Shown: positions 23,933 through 36,030 of the stretch, piece by piece
How the letters are laid out: each line of letters starts with the position of its first letter
How positions within the stretch are numbered: position 1 is the first letter of the stretch
Assembly (NCBI GenBank): GCA_020226215.1
Contig: CM035226.1
Coordinates: 61,341,455-61,405,454 of the forward strand
DNA: 64,000 nucleotides
DNA from: Sindora glabra
Lineage: Eukaryota > Streptophyta > Magnoliopsida > Fabales > Fabaceae
Direction of reading: 5' to 3'
Program-made: the position numbers and the translations under genes
The notes under the pieces: generated by a model
Told to the model about the DNA's origin: nothing
Databases searched by the model: none
Seen by the model: only the letters and a program-made list of their open reading frames with translations

Positions 23933-25000
23933 ATGGATATGAATAGTTTTAGTATTTTATCCATATGTCCTTTATTGAACAAGCTTGTAAATTTCAATGA
24001 GCAACATTATACATATTGGAAACAAAAGATGAAATATTTCATAGAAGCTGTTAATGTTGACATATGGGAACTAATTAAGAATGAATATAATCTACTAATC
24101 AAGAAAGAAAATAATGGTGTTTTTAAAATGAAAGCTAATTGAAGTGAAGATGATAAAAAATATTAACTTCACTCCAATATTAAGTGGATTCTATTAAATT
24201 CCTTGTAGCTAAGTGAGTATAAGAGTCTTAAATCTCTTAATAGTAAAAGAAATGTGAGATATTCTTGAAGCATCGCATATAGGAACCACACAAGTTAAAG
24301 AAAGCAAAATGCATTCGCTTGTTTATAAATATGAGTTATTTAAAATGAATGATGAAGAATATATTAAACATATGATGCAAAGATTTTTTGCACTTGTTAA
24401 CCAGTTAAGTCTTCTTAGGAGAAATCTTATAGATGGTGAATTAGTTCATAGAGTGCTTAAATTATTGATGATTGTATGGCAACAAAAAATCATTGTTGTT
24501 GAGGAAGCCATGAAAATTAAGATCTACAATACTTATTTGGTGCCTTGAAAGAACACAAACTAAAGCTTAAGAAATATGCAAATGATAATGAAAGAAAGAA
24601 GAAATCCCTTATTTTAAATTCTTAAGCAAGTGTTAATAAAGATGACATTGATGAGGACTGTTAAAATGATATACTTAATACATCATTTGAAGATAACTTA
24701 GCTCTTCTTACAAAAAATACCAAAGAGCACTTTAGAGAATTAGTGGTAGAAAAAGAATTCTTTATGCAAACAAACCTATAACCAAAGGAGAAGTAAGCAA
24801 GTAAGCCATTCTAACTTGTTTTGAATGCAAAAAAGTTAAGTTATATCAAGTTTTATTGTCCCATATATTTAGAGAAATAAAATAAGAGGAACAAAGTTAT
24901 AAGCAAAAGTAGAAAGTAATGGCAAATCATCTTTGAAAATAAGCAAAGAAACTAGCAAGAGGTTAAGAAGGCATGGCCATGTTGCTTAGAACATCTAAAA
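23933..25000 (+). pseudogene. Copia gag relic (UBN2-like)
   Basis: 23933-24142 encodes LNKLVNFNEQHYTYWKQKMK, matching the start of copia Gag (FDGxNYxxWKxxM). 24309-24548 encodes YELFKMNDEEYIKHMMQRF, VNQLSLL, ELVHRVLKLL and IVVEEA, in the order of the UBN2/Gag family (YELFKM, F..I...L, L.RKIL..LP). Several stops and frameshifts separate the blocks. A poorly conserved continuation runs to about 25000. Confidence 0.7.
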
Positions 25001-25490
25001 ACATAATAGGGACTTTTCATTTTTTTCAAGAACTAAAAACTAGAATCATTGTCTCTGAATTCATTGTCCCTTGGTAAGATGCCTTATTATTTGTTTCTTT
25101 TCTCTCTGCTATCATTGGAATCAAAATGGTTATGTTCTTTCTAGTGTTCATGGTAGGTTTTTCTTAGAGAAATCCTTTGGTTTTTTTAACAAATATTAGA
25201 CAAGAAACCAGTGTGATGAGAAATAAGGCAATTCAAATATCAAAATAGAGAGAAAGAGAAAAGCTATTTTTGTAATGTGCTTGAAATTAATGATGACATA
25301 AGTAAAGCCAAAAATGGCAGAAAACTATAATAGGAAGATCTTTAATGAATTTATATTTGAGCAATCTAATGCTAAGAGCATGGAAGTTGGAGTCATATAA
25401 GTTAGTCTTCATTTCTTTGTATGACTCATTATATCTATCTCAGGATACACAGATACAATGAGTCATATAAAGAAATGAAATCCAAATAAA
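25000..25490. other. Retroelement-like debris, nothing recognised
   Basis: No convincing domain. Possibly the diverged remainder of the plus-strand copia gag region. Confidence 0.4.
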
Positions 25491-25812
25491 AAATAATTTT
25501 ATTTTATTTTATTCCTTTTATAGTCTTGGAAGGTATCTAAATAAAAAAATAAAATACAAATGAATCCCTAATTAATATCTTTAATTATATGCAAAGACCT
25601 AATTATGATTTGTATATAATTAGGGATACTAATTAGGGAGATTATTTGTACATAATTAGGAATACTAATTAGGGTGATGATTTGTATATAATTAAGGATA
25701 TTAATTAGGAATTTCATTTGTACTTTATTTTTTTTATTTAGATACCTTCTTGTATAAATAAACTTGCCTTTAAAACTATAAAATAAAATAAATAAAATAA
25801 AATAAAATAGGC
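25490..25812. repeat. Palindromic LTR remnant with three 36-37 bp tandem repeats
   Basis: About 25490-25590 (minus-sense) and 25690-25812 (plus-sense) form an inverted repeat: TTTTATAGTCTTGGAAGGTA...AATAAAATACAAATG against CATTTGTACTTTATT...TTAAAACTATAAAA. Between them lie three copies of a GATTTGTA-TATAATTAGG-type unit of about 36-37 bp (25611-25720). The sequence is the same LTR family as 26738-26940 and 31192-31422, here mostly in the opposite orientation. Confidence 0.65.
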
Positions 25813-25829
25813 TTCTAGCAAGTCTCAAT

Positions 25830-26737
25830 CATTTAATTCTATTTGAGTGACAACATTGCTATCTTGTGGACACCATAGTATGTTGATGCTTTAGGAAATT
25901 AATAGCAAATTCTTGACCGTTTCAAATATAGATTACACCTTTTAGGGATAGTTAATAATTTTCAAAAGCGATTTGACTGCCACTTTGCTACTATTTTTCA
26001 CTTGAATGCCCTTTTTAGGAAAATTGTACAATACTAGGATAGCTTTATATATTGCCACAGTTCTTTACAAATAGGCTGATGAACATTTGTAATTATCGAA
26101 TCAAACACCTAATACTCCTCCTTTGCTATTATGGGCTAGGATAAGACATAGGCATAACCTCAAGCCTAAAATGCATCCATATTTAGTTTTACAAAGGAAT
26201 AAGAAAAAATCTTCCAATGATTTGGGCCTATCAAAAGTTAGGTTGAAGGCTCATTGCCTCATCCCATAGCTTTCGACACAAATGTTAGAATTCCTTCTTT
26301 CAATAATGAGTTCCCTCTCCACCTTCATGAGTAGGACCTCTGGATCTCTCATGATGCCTTCATGGATGATAACATCGTAGATTTTTTCAGATATTGCACA
26401 TAGTTACGTAGCAATAAATCACGTCACAGCTCCTTATTTCAATCAAGTGTTCCAAGCTAATGCGATCCTCTTAGTAAGGCTTTAAAATAATTGACAGTAG
26501 ATGATGATAACAATTCCTCATTGCAGATACTTTCCAACTAGAACTAGACAAACTTTATTAATAAGCAAGATTCGAGGAGATGTAGCTCAGTTTTAGATGA
26601 TGTGGTATACAAGAGGTGAAGCACATCATTGAAGCTTGTTAATGTGCCAATCCTAGATTAGGTAGGGAGCACTTCACCCATGAAGTGCCAAAGAGCTAAT
26701 TTATATGCCTACTATAATTAAAAAGTCCATAAGTAAC
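25830..26737. other. Stretch without recognised gene or element
   Basis: Base composition is less AT-rich than the flanks and some words look like decayed coding sequence, but all frames contain frequent stops and no family could be assigned. It lies between two LTR remnants of one copia family, so it may be foreign filler or retroelement-borne DNA. Confidence 0.4.
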
Positions 26738-26940
26738 TTGTTATTTTATAGTCTTAGAGGCAAGTTTATTTATACAAAATGCTATGCAAATAAAAAGATA
26801 AAATATAAATTATATCCTTAATTATATACAAATCATCACCTTAATTTGTATTCTTAACTATGTATAGATAATCTCCTTAATTAGTATCCCTAATTGTGTA
26901 CAAATCATCAATAAAAAATCAATTTTAAGATATAATTGCA
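26738..26940 (-). repeat. 3' LTR of the minus-strand copia element (partial)
   Basis: Shares CTTAGAGGCA, TTATTTATACAAAA, TAGTATCC.TAATT and ATCAATAAAAAATCAATTTT-like words with the 5' LTR. On the minus strand it begins TGCAATTATATC directly after the polypurine tract. The left end is not clear. Confidence 0.65.
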
Positions 26941-26979
26941 TCCCCCTTTAAACTCAAGTTAGTGTAGAAGAAACTAACT

Positions 26980-27540
26980 TAAGTTTGGAAACTAAGATTA
27001 AAAAAATGACCAGGGCGATGAGATTTGGTAAATAAGTTAGTAGATTAATCTAGCATGCCAATGGAGATAAGGCAAAGGGCATTATGAGTCATATGTCATC
27101 AAATAAAATAATATTCAATTTCAATGTGCTTGATGCATTCATGAAAAACATCATTATAAGTACTTTAAATAGTATTGTGGTTATTATAATAAGGAGTGGT
27201 GGGAGACAATTGAAAGATGTCTAAGTCATTGAGTAGTCAACATATCCAAAGTATTTTAGAAGTGCTATTAGCAAGGCCTCATATAGTACTAGAACAAGCA
27301 ATTTAGGTTTGTTTCTTACTTTACTACTAAATAAGAGAATCGCTAAGAAAAATATAATAACTAATACTAGAGAGGTGCTTAGTGGGATCTTCACCCTTAT
27401 TAGCATTTAAATAAGCTTGTAGAATTAAGAAGGAGAAAGTAGAGTAATGAAGTCTATAAAGCAAAATTCCTTTCACGTAGCAAATAATAGAAATAATAAT
27501 AGCATAGTGAGTGGAATATGAAACTAACATGAACAAGCTA
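26980..27540 (-). pseudogene. Copia RNase H relic
   Basis: Minus-strand frames encode ANKGEDPTKHLSSISYYIFL then SDSLI (27327-27536) and, in a shifted frame, KVRNKPKLL followed by EALL (27221-27406). These correspond to the copia RNase H block with GYxxFLGxSLISWKSKKQ and SxxESEY. Confidence 0.65.
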
Positions 27541-27699
27541 ACTAAGAGAATAACATATGAAATGTCTAGTCAAGTAATAAAAAGATAAATTAGGCTACTC
27601 ATTAACTATTGATAGTAACTAAGGTAATCAAGAAATGTATGATCCATAGGTGTAAACCAGAAATTAAGCTCAATAAAAGTGAATTTAGTGCAACTATGA

Positions 27700-28290
27700 C
27701 TGGATTAAGAGATAAGGTCTAAAGCATGTGATAAGAAAAGGCCATTGATAGATGAAAGGACTATAAGACCTAGAAAGTAACTAGAAGGCCAAGATCCTTC
27801 ATTTTAAAATTGTGGCTTAAGGATACTTTGGGATTAATAATATTAGCTATGTCAAGATTTATAATAATCATGTCATCAACATAAAGGAGCAATAATATAG
27901 TACCTTGCTCAATATTGTGGAAGAAAAAGTTAAGGGTCATGAGGACTAAATGAGAACACAAACTGATGAATGATGAAACTAAATTTGGTAAACCATGCGT
28001 AAGGAGCTTTGTTATTCCAAGCCACCATTAAAAAAATATTCATATTCATCTAGTTAAAGGTCCATTTATGAGTGATAATAATAGTAAGAAAAGTATGAAT
28101 GAAAGTGATACAAGCAACATGAGCTAAGGTTTCTTCATAATCAATACCATATTCTTGAGTAAACCTTTTAGCCACCAAGCGAGCTTTGTAACAATTAACA
28201 GTGCCATCAAAATGAGTTTTGGTTTTATAAACCCATTTACATCCCACAAGTTCCTTATTAGGAGGAAGATTAAACACATCTCAAGTACTA
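27700..28290 (-). pseudogene. Copia reverse transcriptase relic
   Basis: 28050-28277 encodes LVGCKWVYKTKTHFDGTVNC, YKARLVAK and FTQEYGIDYEET, the N-terminal signature of copia RT. 27770-27961 encodes LLLLYVDDMIII and FKMKDLGLL, containing the catalytic YVDDM box. The blocks are separated by stops and small deletions. Confidence 0.85.
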
Positions 28291-28639
28291 GTAGCCTTTA
28301 AAGCCTATAATTCTTCTTGTATAACTTGTGACTAATGAGAATCAATAGATGCCTTTTGATAAAACAATGGTTCATGAAGATGAAGCTTGGTAGAAAAATA
28401 ATGATAATTATAAAGATAAGTAGTAATAATTCTTACCTAAAAGGGATGCATAAAAGAGAAAGGAGTAGTGTTAAATACAAAATTGATGACCAGGATAATG
28501 CCAATAGAATGGGTTAAAACCTTGAAAGTTGTTAAAATCTTACTTAAAGAGTCAAGAAAGAAGTCTAAATTTAGAGGACCTATGTTTGAAATGCTTGAAA
28601 AATCTATATTGGAATTACTTAGGAAAAAATTAATAGAAG

Positions 28640-29720
28640 GACTAGTAAATAATGGAGTAGATGCAAAGGGAATTAACTTGATTTAGGAAAGGAAGGTGAA
28701 TATATTGTCTTCCGTGAAAATGGCATGACAAGATATATAAACATGCTAAGAGATAGAATCCTAGTAGCAATAGCCTTAAGTTTAGAGTACTCAAAGGGTT
28801 TAAAGAAGAACAAAACAAGCACAAATAAAAACTTCAAAAGAACTATAATTTGAAGAAGTATGGTGGATACATTCAAAAGGAGATGCATTTCTAATAATAA
28901 AAGAAGGAAGACAATTAATGACAAAGACAATGGTAATAATGCCTTTCCCTCAAGTGTGTTTGGGATAAAAGGAGGAAATAAGCATAGCTCGAATAGAGTA
29001 AAAAATATGGTAATGTTTTCTTTTAACATGACCATTTTGCTAAGATGTGCTAAGACATGAAAACTTAGGAAGAGTACCTTGTTTTGTAAGAAATGTAAGA
29101 AATTTTAAACTATGATATTCCATTATATTATCATGATGAAAAATTTTAATCAATTTTAAGAGCTAAATTTAACCATAGTAAAAAAAGTAATATAGATTTA
29201 AGGAAGTTATGATTGATTTTTCATCAAATATATCTGACTAAAATAAGAATAATCATCAACACGTATCGTAAACTATCAACATCCTTCTATAATAGGTGTG
29301 GGAGATGGTCCCTAAACATTAGAATGCATAAGATCAAAGTGAAAATTAGAAATAGAAGTACTTTTATTAAAAGACAAGGTAAGTTATATAGCTATTTGTG
29401 AAGAAGTACAATGAAGAGATTTTTCCTTAGCAAAACCTAAAATTTCTTAAGAAATGAATGGATGCAATTTGTTAAAGGAACTATGACCATGGCATTGATT
29501 TCATAGCTAAAGAGAAAAGGTAATGGAAATCACATAAAGAGTTGACATAGGAGACTAAGGAACTTGAAGATTAGTGAGCTCAAACAATTTGCTAACTTTA
29601 TAACCATTCCCAAACCCCCATTCATGGATCTTGTATAGAATAATTAACAAGAGAAAGTGAGAGTAAAACCATGGTCACAAGTTATCCAACAGAGATGAGA
29701 TTAAAATTTAGCTTCAAATA
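28640..29720 (-). pseudogene. Copia integrase region, heavily decayed
   Basis: Frames at 28642-29035 keep traces such as FPPFIPNTLEGKALLPLSL and VMPFSRKTIYSPSF, which fit the integrase core and C-terminal part (KxFRCVCYV, DVxFxE). The catalytic DDE residues could not be placed. Confidence 0.45.
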
Positions 29721-29980
29721 AGATAAGTGTTAAATAGAGTAAAGGTAGATAAAGAGATAGGACCTTTATGACTTATGTTTATAAGATATCCATTAATAGT
29801 GTGAATAAAATGGATAGTGTCTACAAAGGATTGGGTGGAAAAAGCATGAGATGAAAAAGTCATATGATTAGAGCAACTAGAATCAAAATACCAGCAATTA
29901 TTACTTGGGATGATTGCTAAGGTAGTAGAAATATTACTAGAATAGGACAAAAACTTGCTTAAGGAGAGATTTGATATCAC
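29714..29980 (-). pseudogene. Copia protease and pre-integrase relic
   Basis: Encodes NNCWYFDSSCSNHMTFSSHAF, matching the retropepsin start WYxDSGxSxHMT. The active-site triad reads D-S-S instead of D-S-G (near 29876-29884), so protease activity would be lost. Confidence 0.75.
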
Positions 29981-29989
29981 TAGTGAAAA

Positions 29990-31177
29990 GTGAAATCCAA
30001 AAAGTGAAAAAAAAGGTCATATTGGCAATTATAGCAGCGAACATAGGCTTAGAGGATGAATTGGGATAAGGTTGAGACTTACTTTTAGTAGACTTAAAAG
30101 GACAAATAAGTGAGTGCTCAATTAAATGCCTAGCTTTTTACTGTATTGATAAATTAGATAAAGATAATTTATTGCAATAAGACCTTTCTTTTTGCAAGTA
30201 CAACATTCTATATTAGGATAGTCTAAAAGAGGATGCCAAAATTAGTAACAATTTCCCCTTTTATTGGTAATTGCAAATACTAGAATTGGTTTAAGTTAAA
30301 GGAGGCCTAATATTGTTTCTTCATACTTGAGATAAGGAAAAGTAACTTCAAGTGTACACAAAGGGCTTTGATGTAGGAGAGAATCTCAAACATGTTTATA
30401 GTCTTCAGTGAAGGCTATTAAGAATTAAATAAGCCTGGTGTGGTTCTTATAATTGTCAAACGTTTTAACATTAGTGACATCTATTAGAATTGGTTCACTT
30501 AAGGTTAGTTGATTCCAAATAATCTCCATCTAGGCTAAAAGTTTATAAATAGACTAACCATGTTTTTGTTTCAAATTGCCAAGTTCCTTTAATAACTGAT
30601 ATTGATGAGATAAATTTGAAGAAGTGTATTGGTTTTAAAGAAGATCACATGCCTCTTTAGTAGTTTCATAGCATCTAAATTGGAGATGAATATTTACAAT
30701 AGAGATATTTCAAAACCAAGTAATGATTTGGTTGTTCTTGCTATCGCAATCTTCTAATCTTTTAGTAAACTTCTCAGTAGTCTCTTTGGTTTTTTTTGTG
30801 GGATACTTAATGTTACCTATTGCATATCTCTAAAATTTATGACCTTTTATATAGCCACGCATTGCTTTAAGCTAATGTCAATAATTGGATCCATTAAGAA
30901 TAACTTAAATAGGCTAAGTGACATTGGGTTTATATCCATTTTATAAGAAGATATCTTAAAAAATAGGACAATATAGATAGTATTGATGAAGAATGATCTT
31001 AATTCAGATATATTTTATTGAAAAATCATAGGAAGGATTTTGGTGTGTTATTGATATAAGGATTCTAAGGACTATAATTCTAGTAGTGTTAGTAAAAGGT
31101 AGTGATAGAGTAGTAAAGTGGAGGAGATTGCTACTTTCTAGGAGAGAAAACTCTTTGCTCTAGCTTTGCAGAACCTA
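29990..31177 (-). pseudogene. Copia gag region, decayed
   Basis: Lies between the protease relic and the primer binding site, where gag is expected. Frames are short and broken. A CTCKKKG word near 30190-30215 may be a remnant of a zinc knuckle. Assigned mainly by position. Confidence 0.45.
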
Positions 31178-31191
31178 GGCTTATGATGCCA

Positions 31192-31422
31192 TGTTAGAAT
31201 TGAAGAGTAAAGAAATAGAGAGAAATCATAATCTAAATGATCTAAATATATTATGTATATTAGCCTTAGAGGCATACTTATTTATACAAAAAGGTATCTA
31301 AATAAAAAAAATATAAATCAAATCCCTTATTTATATCCCTATTTATGTACAAATCATTTCCCAGCTTAGTATCCTTAATTATGTACATGTCATCAATTAG
31401 AAATCAATCTCAAGAACTTACA
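31192..31422 (-). repeat. 5' LTR of the minus-strand copia element
   Basis: 231 bp with TG/CA ends. The primer binding site-like sequence follows at 31178-31191 on the minus strand. It resembles 26738-26940 and, inverted, 25690-25812. Confidence 0.75.
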
Positions 31423-31751
31423 CTTTCGGATATATGATTGCTAGCCTTCATGATCATATATGGAGGTTAACAACCTATACTTTTTCAATTGGATAAAAAA
31501 ATATACTATTAATTTAATGAGAATAAAATAATAAGGGTTATTAAGGTCAATTTGTTGCCATCAATAATTTTTTCAATAAATTTATTATGAAGATCACAGA
31601 GAATGAATGAAGTTGATTAGTTAAATATATTAAATTTATATTTCTTCATTAAAATTATTAAAATACACTTAATTATTGTGTTACTTTTTAAAATTAGGAA
31701 TGAATTTTTTTTGGTCCATTCAAAAGATGTGGATGTTAGCAATACTCCCCA

Positions 31752-31752
<1 letters not shown>

Positions 31753-31782
<30 letters not shown>

Positions 31783-31799
31783 CGCGCGCGCGCACACAC
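31753..31799. repeat. (CA)n-(CG)n microsatellite
   Basis: CA repeats, a short alternating GCGCGCGCGC block, then CA again. Alternating purine-pyrimidine tract. Confidence 0.95.
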
Positions 31800-32891
31800 A
31801 TACGAGTTGTTAATATCTACATTCTTATGTGAAGATTAGCTACCTTCACTTTTTCATTTAGACAAAAAAGTTATATTATTAATTTAATGATAATAAAATA
31901 ATAAGAGATATTACTATTATTAATTTTTTAGTTTAATAAGTATATTTATTATAGAGATGAAATAGAATGAGTTGAGTTGATATAATAATTTAAATTATTT
32001 TTTATTAAAATTACTTAATTACCCTTTATTATTTCATTATTATTAACATGTGATCACATGATTTATTTCTTGTATTATTATTATTAAATGACTCTCATAG
32101 AAACACCTAAAAAGATGATCAATAGTGGTTATTGGTACTATCTTCATTAAAGAGAAAAAGAAAAAACAATTTGAATATTCCACGAAACTAAACCAGATTA
32201 TTGCGACCTCTATCCTTAGCATTTAGATCAAACGGTCATCATATTTGCACGGTGCTTGGACAACAATGTTGACGGAAGTTGCATGTGAATTTGAATGAAT
32301 GACACGGCCTTCTATGTGGTTTGGTTACCACCACTATTATAAAGATAATCAACCAAATATCGATTTCTGAAATTTGAACTTTAAAATAAATTTGATGTAA
32401 ATTAATGTATAATTGATGAAATTTTTAATTCTACAATCTTGAATTTAAACTCAGTATTACATTTAATTATATTAATTATTTTATAAACAATGATCATAAT
32501 TAATTTATTAACGTTGAATTACATTAATGATCTTTCACTTTAGTGTACTCACACTTCAAATACAAGAAAGGGTGAATTTTTTTTTTCTTGGGAGGGGGGA
32601 GGCCAGAATCCTAGCAGCTTGACATGTGAAAAAAAATAGGACTGCATAAAAAAAATCATCTTCTACTAATAAGTTATATTTTACCTAAATTTTATTCATT
32701 ATTAATTAAATATCATATGATTTCTAACTATACAAAAATAATAGCTAGGAAGTTATAAAATATGATTTAAAGCTACATACAATACACATCTTATTTTATA
32801 ATATAACATAATTTTTTCTCATCCACAATATTTTTTGAAATTTAAAATTTTTTCATGTTAAATTACCAATGCATTTTAATCTGACATTGTT

Positions 32892-32892
<1 letters not shown>

Positions 32893-32961
<69 letters not shown>
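32893..32961. repeat. (TA)n microsatellite
   Basis: About 68 bp of TA repeats at the site matching 3500-3567 in segment copy A. Confidence 0.95.
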
Positions 32962-32964
<3 letters not shown>

Positions 32965-33405
32965 GATGATGATAATATAATTTTCAAGAATTTTGATCTT
33001 CTCGTCCTCGCATTATTTTTCTGTTATTTTCATTAAGATAAAAATATAATTTTTTTAAGATTTACTATTTTTTATTTAAATTCATAATTTCAAGCAAAAT
33101 GAAATTATATGTATATTCTCAAAAATCAGCCATCCATTTCATAGGTAAGAGACAGGATCCACGTTCAATTTTTAATGCCTTAAAAACTGAAAGATATAAT
33201 TTTTCATACATGCGAATCTTATAAAATTAATAAATAAATACAAAATCGATAAATAACTTTTGGTTGGGTGGAAATAAGACAATCTATTATATTAAAATTC
33301 TTATTTCACGTTTTAATTTCTATATTCTCTCGTTAAAAAAAATTGCTTAACTATGAATTTCGAATATTTGTAGAGAAGTCATTTATCAATTTATTACTAA
33401 TTTTA

Positions 33406-33408
<3 letters not shown>

Positions 33409-33473
<65 letters not shown>
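33409..33473. repeat. (TA)n microsatellite, copy B only
   Basis: About 65 bp of TA repeats where copy A (near 3995) has only a short ATAT word: an expansion after the segmental duplication. Confidence 0.95.
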
Positions 33474-33477
<4 letters not shown>

Positions 33478-33573
33478 TTTATAAAATCATATGCATTAAA
33501 AATTGCACTTTACGAATTAAGACGTTTACTAATCATTTCATATTATGAAAAAAGTAAGTATAATTATGACTCT

Positions 33574-34244
33574 GTTTTATATAAGTAACTAATAAATTAG
33601 TTGATAACTGATAATTAATAATTGATAAGTTAACTGATTATTTAACAAGTGTTTAACAAAATTAATAATTGAACTAATTAAAATTATAAAATAATAAAAA
33701 TATATTAATAAAAAAAATATATAATTAAAATAATTCATATTTATTTAAAAATTAAATTATATTAACATAATTAAAAATTTTAAAATAAAAATATAATATT
33801 TAATATTTAATTAATTATATTTTATAAATTTATATATTTATTTATTTACATAATTTTTATTTTTATTATTATTTATAATAAAATTATAATTACTTAAAAT
33901 ATGATTAATTATATTTTATGATATTATTTATTTATTTACATATATATATATATATTTATAATTTAAAATTAGGATATAATTATATTAAAATTAAGTTAAT
34001 TATGTTTTATAAAAAAATATTTAGGTTTATGTTATAAAGGGCATGAATTGTAAATTGATAAAAAAAATAAAGATAAATTTTGAAAAAACTTGAAAAGTTA
34101 ATAATTTATAAATTATAAATTTTTTAAAGTAACTTATTACATCAGAATGTTTTTTTAATAAATTAATATAAAAAATATATTTAAAAGTTAATTTATAATT
34201 TATTAATTAAATTAATAAATTATAAATTAATTTATTTATTATTG
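33574..34244. mobile_element. MITE (family A) with TGACTCT direct repeats, copy B only
   Basis: 671 bp between TGACTCT at 33567-33573 and 34245-34251. The matching site in copy A (near 4100) lacks the block. As reverse complement it matches 12852-13508. Internal sequence is AT-rich, with CATGAATTGTAAATTGAT and TTATAAATTATAAATT words. No coding capacity. The duplication length (7, possibly 8 with one mismatch) is hAT-like; the adjoining CT repeat makes the right boundary slightly uncertain. Confidence 0.7.
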
Positions 34245-34640
34245 TGACTCTCTCTCTCTCTCTATATATATTACTGTTTGTGGAGTAGTGCGGGCAGCAC
34301 CCTCGGTTGTACTTTTCTATTATGAAAAAGTAAGGATTCTGACTATATATATTTTTTGTGGAGTGCTGCGGAGCAGCGCACGCCGTTGTACTCGTTGCAA
34401 ATGTACATAATGCTAACTTTGTTAATTAATCGCATTATTAGAAAAGAAAGATATTATTATTAGGTGATTGATCCATAAAATTTAAATCATATATTAGTAC
34501 TGGAATTACAAAATAAAATAATGAAATACTTCTTAATTAATACAAAATTATGCATATTTTCTTAGAAACATTCATACTATATATATAATAGGATTAACAT
34601 ACCAACAATAAAATATTGAAGTTGCATATTGCTTTAAAAA

Positions 34641-35478
34641 ATTATATATACATGTATATAATATATGTGACTAAAAGTTTCCCCAAACTCTTTTCCAATT
34701 GCAAGTCAGTGGTTTCAAGTTTCCTAAAGAAACTCATAATTGTTGCTAGAGCCTGTTCTATTCCGTTAGTTGTAACAAACAATTACTAGTAGTATAGAAC
34801 CTCTCCTCATGCAAGTCCAACCTATGATTACAATATTTGACCATTTAATGACACTGCTGCCTGCATCGAGCGGCAGGCGGCCATTTCTCCACTTATACTC
34901 CATTTATTTTGACAGAGTGATCGATATTTTATAAAAATATAATTATAAATTATTAAAATAATTTATATATTAATATTAAATATAATAAATTTAATAGAAT
35001 ATAATTTCTTTTTTAAAAAAAATTATTTTCTGTACTTTCATAAATTTAGAGATCTTTTTTTTTTCTGAATTATAAGATACAGAGACATATTACTTTTTCA
35101 TTTTTGTACAAAGAAATGATATTTTCTTAAGAAAAATATCTCTCAGAAAGAACTAATCCTTAATCATGTATTTGGCGTACAAGTAAATATTTGCTTTCAG
35201 TGCACTTTATTCATTTACCGTGTCACACGCCAATGGACTTAGAATGATAGAATTTTTGATTATGATGGGTACAATGATTTAGCAAATACAGACAAAGGAA
35301 ATGAAAATGCAAGGCCAATATTAGATTGCCAAAAGAATCCTCATCGGGTCGTCCTTCTTGCACAAGTGGTCAGTCTTGTCCACAATTGATTTCCCCGAAT
35401 TTGGTTTTTCCCCCCTTCCCTTTTAGTCCTTTTCATTTCATGTCAAAAAGAAATTTACACAGAATTCTTATATATAAG
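34641..35478. other. Intergenic DNA, no gene seen
   Basis: No frame or family recognised. Contains two moderately GC-rich patches near 34850-34890 and 35335-35400. Ends at the copia insertion point. Confidence 0.5.
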
Positions 35479-36007
35479 TGTTGGGAAAATAATGTAAGAT
35501 AATGGCATTCAATTTTTCTATTTAAAGAAATTGTTTTTTACATTGGAAAAATTAAAATATATTAATTAAGAAAATATTTTATAATAAATATCATTTAAAC
35601 ATTAAAAAACATTTCCAAATAAATATTATTTACCTGTTTCATACCTTTAATAACTATTATTATAACTTTATGTGGCTTTAATTTTTTTTTTAGAAACCAT
35701 AACCAATGAGACTATATATAAAGAAGGTGAGTTGAGAGATATACATAGAAAAAAACATTCATCTATTACTCTATGAATTCTTTTTTGAGTTTCTATTCTA
35801 CTCTTTTTAAATTTTTGAGCAATAATTATTTTTTTTGTGAGATTCCAACTTCTGCTCTTGAGTGCACAAGTTTGGGAGTAGAGTTATGTTAATCTTGGGA
35901 AGTAAGGCTGGTCATCAGGTTACACCATTGGTTTGTCGGAATTCTTGCTTTTAAGATAGTGGATCACCACGACACAGCCATCAAATTTCTTTCTATATTT
36001 GCTAACA
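35479..36007 (+). repeat. 5' LTR of the copia element at 35479-41124
   Basis: Contains a TATATATAAAG promoter-like word near 35713-35723, as expected for the U3/R border, and short open words continuing into gag. No standard TGGTATCAGAGC primer site follows; the sequence after the LTR is ATTTAAAAGTAAG. Confidence 0.85.
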
Positions 36008-36030
36008 ATTTAAAAGTAAGAAATTATTCA

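Larger units (their letters stand above)
20083..25000 (+). mobile_element. Decayed copia-type LTR retrotransposon inserted in a TPS exon 6 copy
   Basis: The 5' LTR starts TGTTAGCCTTAACCCC at 20083 and, with the nested CACTA element (20360-22741) removed, runs about 1.4 kb to TTAGTGACA near 23877. Just after it, TTAGTATCAAAACTTAG resembles the tRNA-Met primer binding site TGGTATCAGAGC. A broken gag follows. Protease, integrase and RT of this element were not found and no matching 3' LTR is seen, so it is 3'-truncated. The right limit is approximate. Confidence 0.6.
26738..31422 (-). mobile_element. Decayed Ty1/copia retrotransposon on the minus strand
   Basis: The 5' LTR is at 31192-31422 (plus-strand ends TGTTAGAATT and AACTTACA). 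It is followed on the minus strand by a primer binding site-like TGGCATCATAAGCC (31178-31191), then gag debris, protease, integrase, reverse transcriptase and RNase H relics in copia order. A purine tract AAAGGGGGA (complement of 26941-26949) abuts the 3' LTR (about 26738-26940, left end eroded). All frames are broken by many stops and shifts, so the insertion is old. Confidence 0.8.
31905..34640. repeat. Segmental duplication, copy B (upstream flank of TPS copy 2)
   Basis: Collinear with 1860-4475 in the same orientation. It lacks the 643-bp insertion of copy A, but has a family A MITE (33574-34244) and a second TA microsatellite (33409-33473). No gene is seen in it. Confidence 0.8.
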
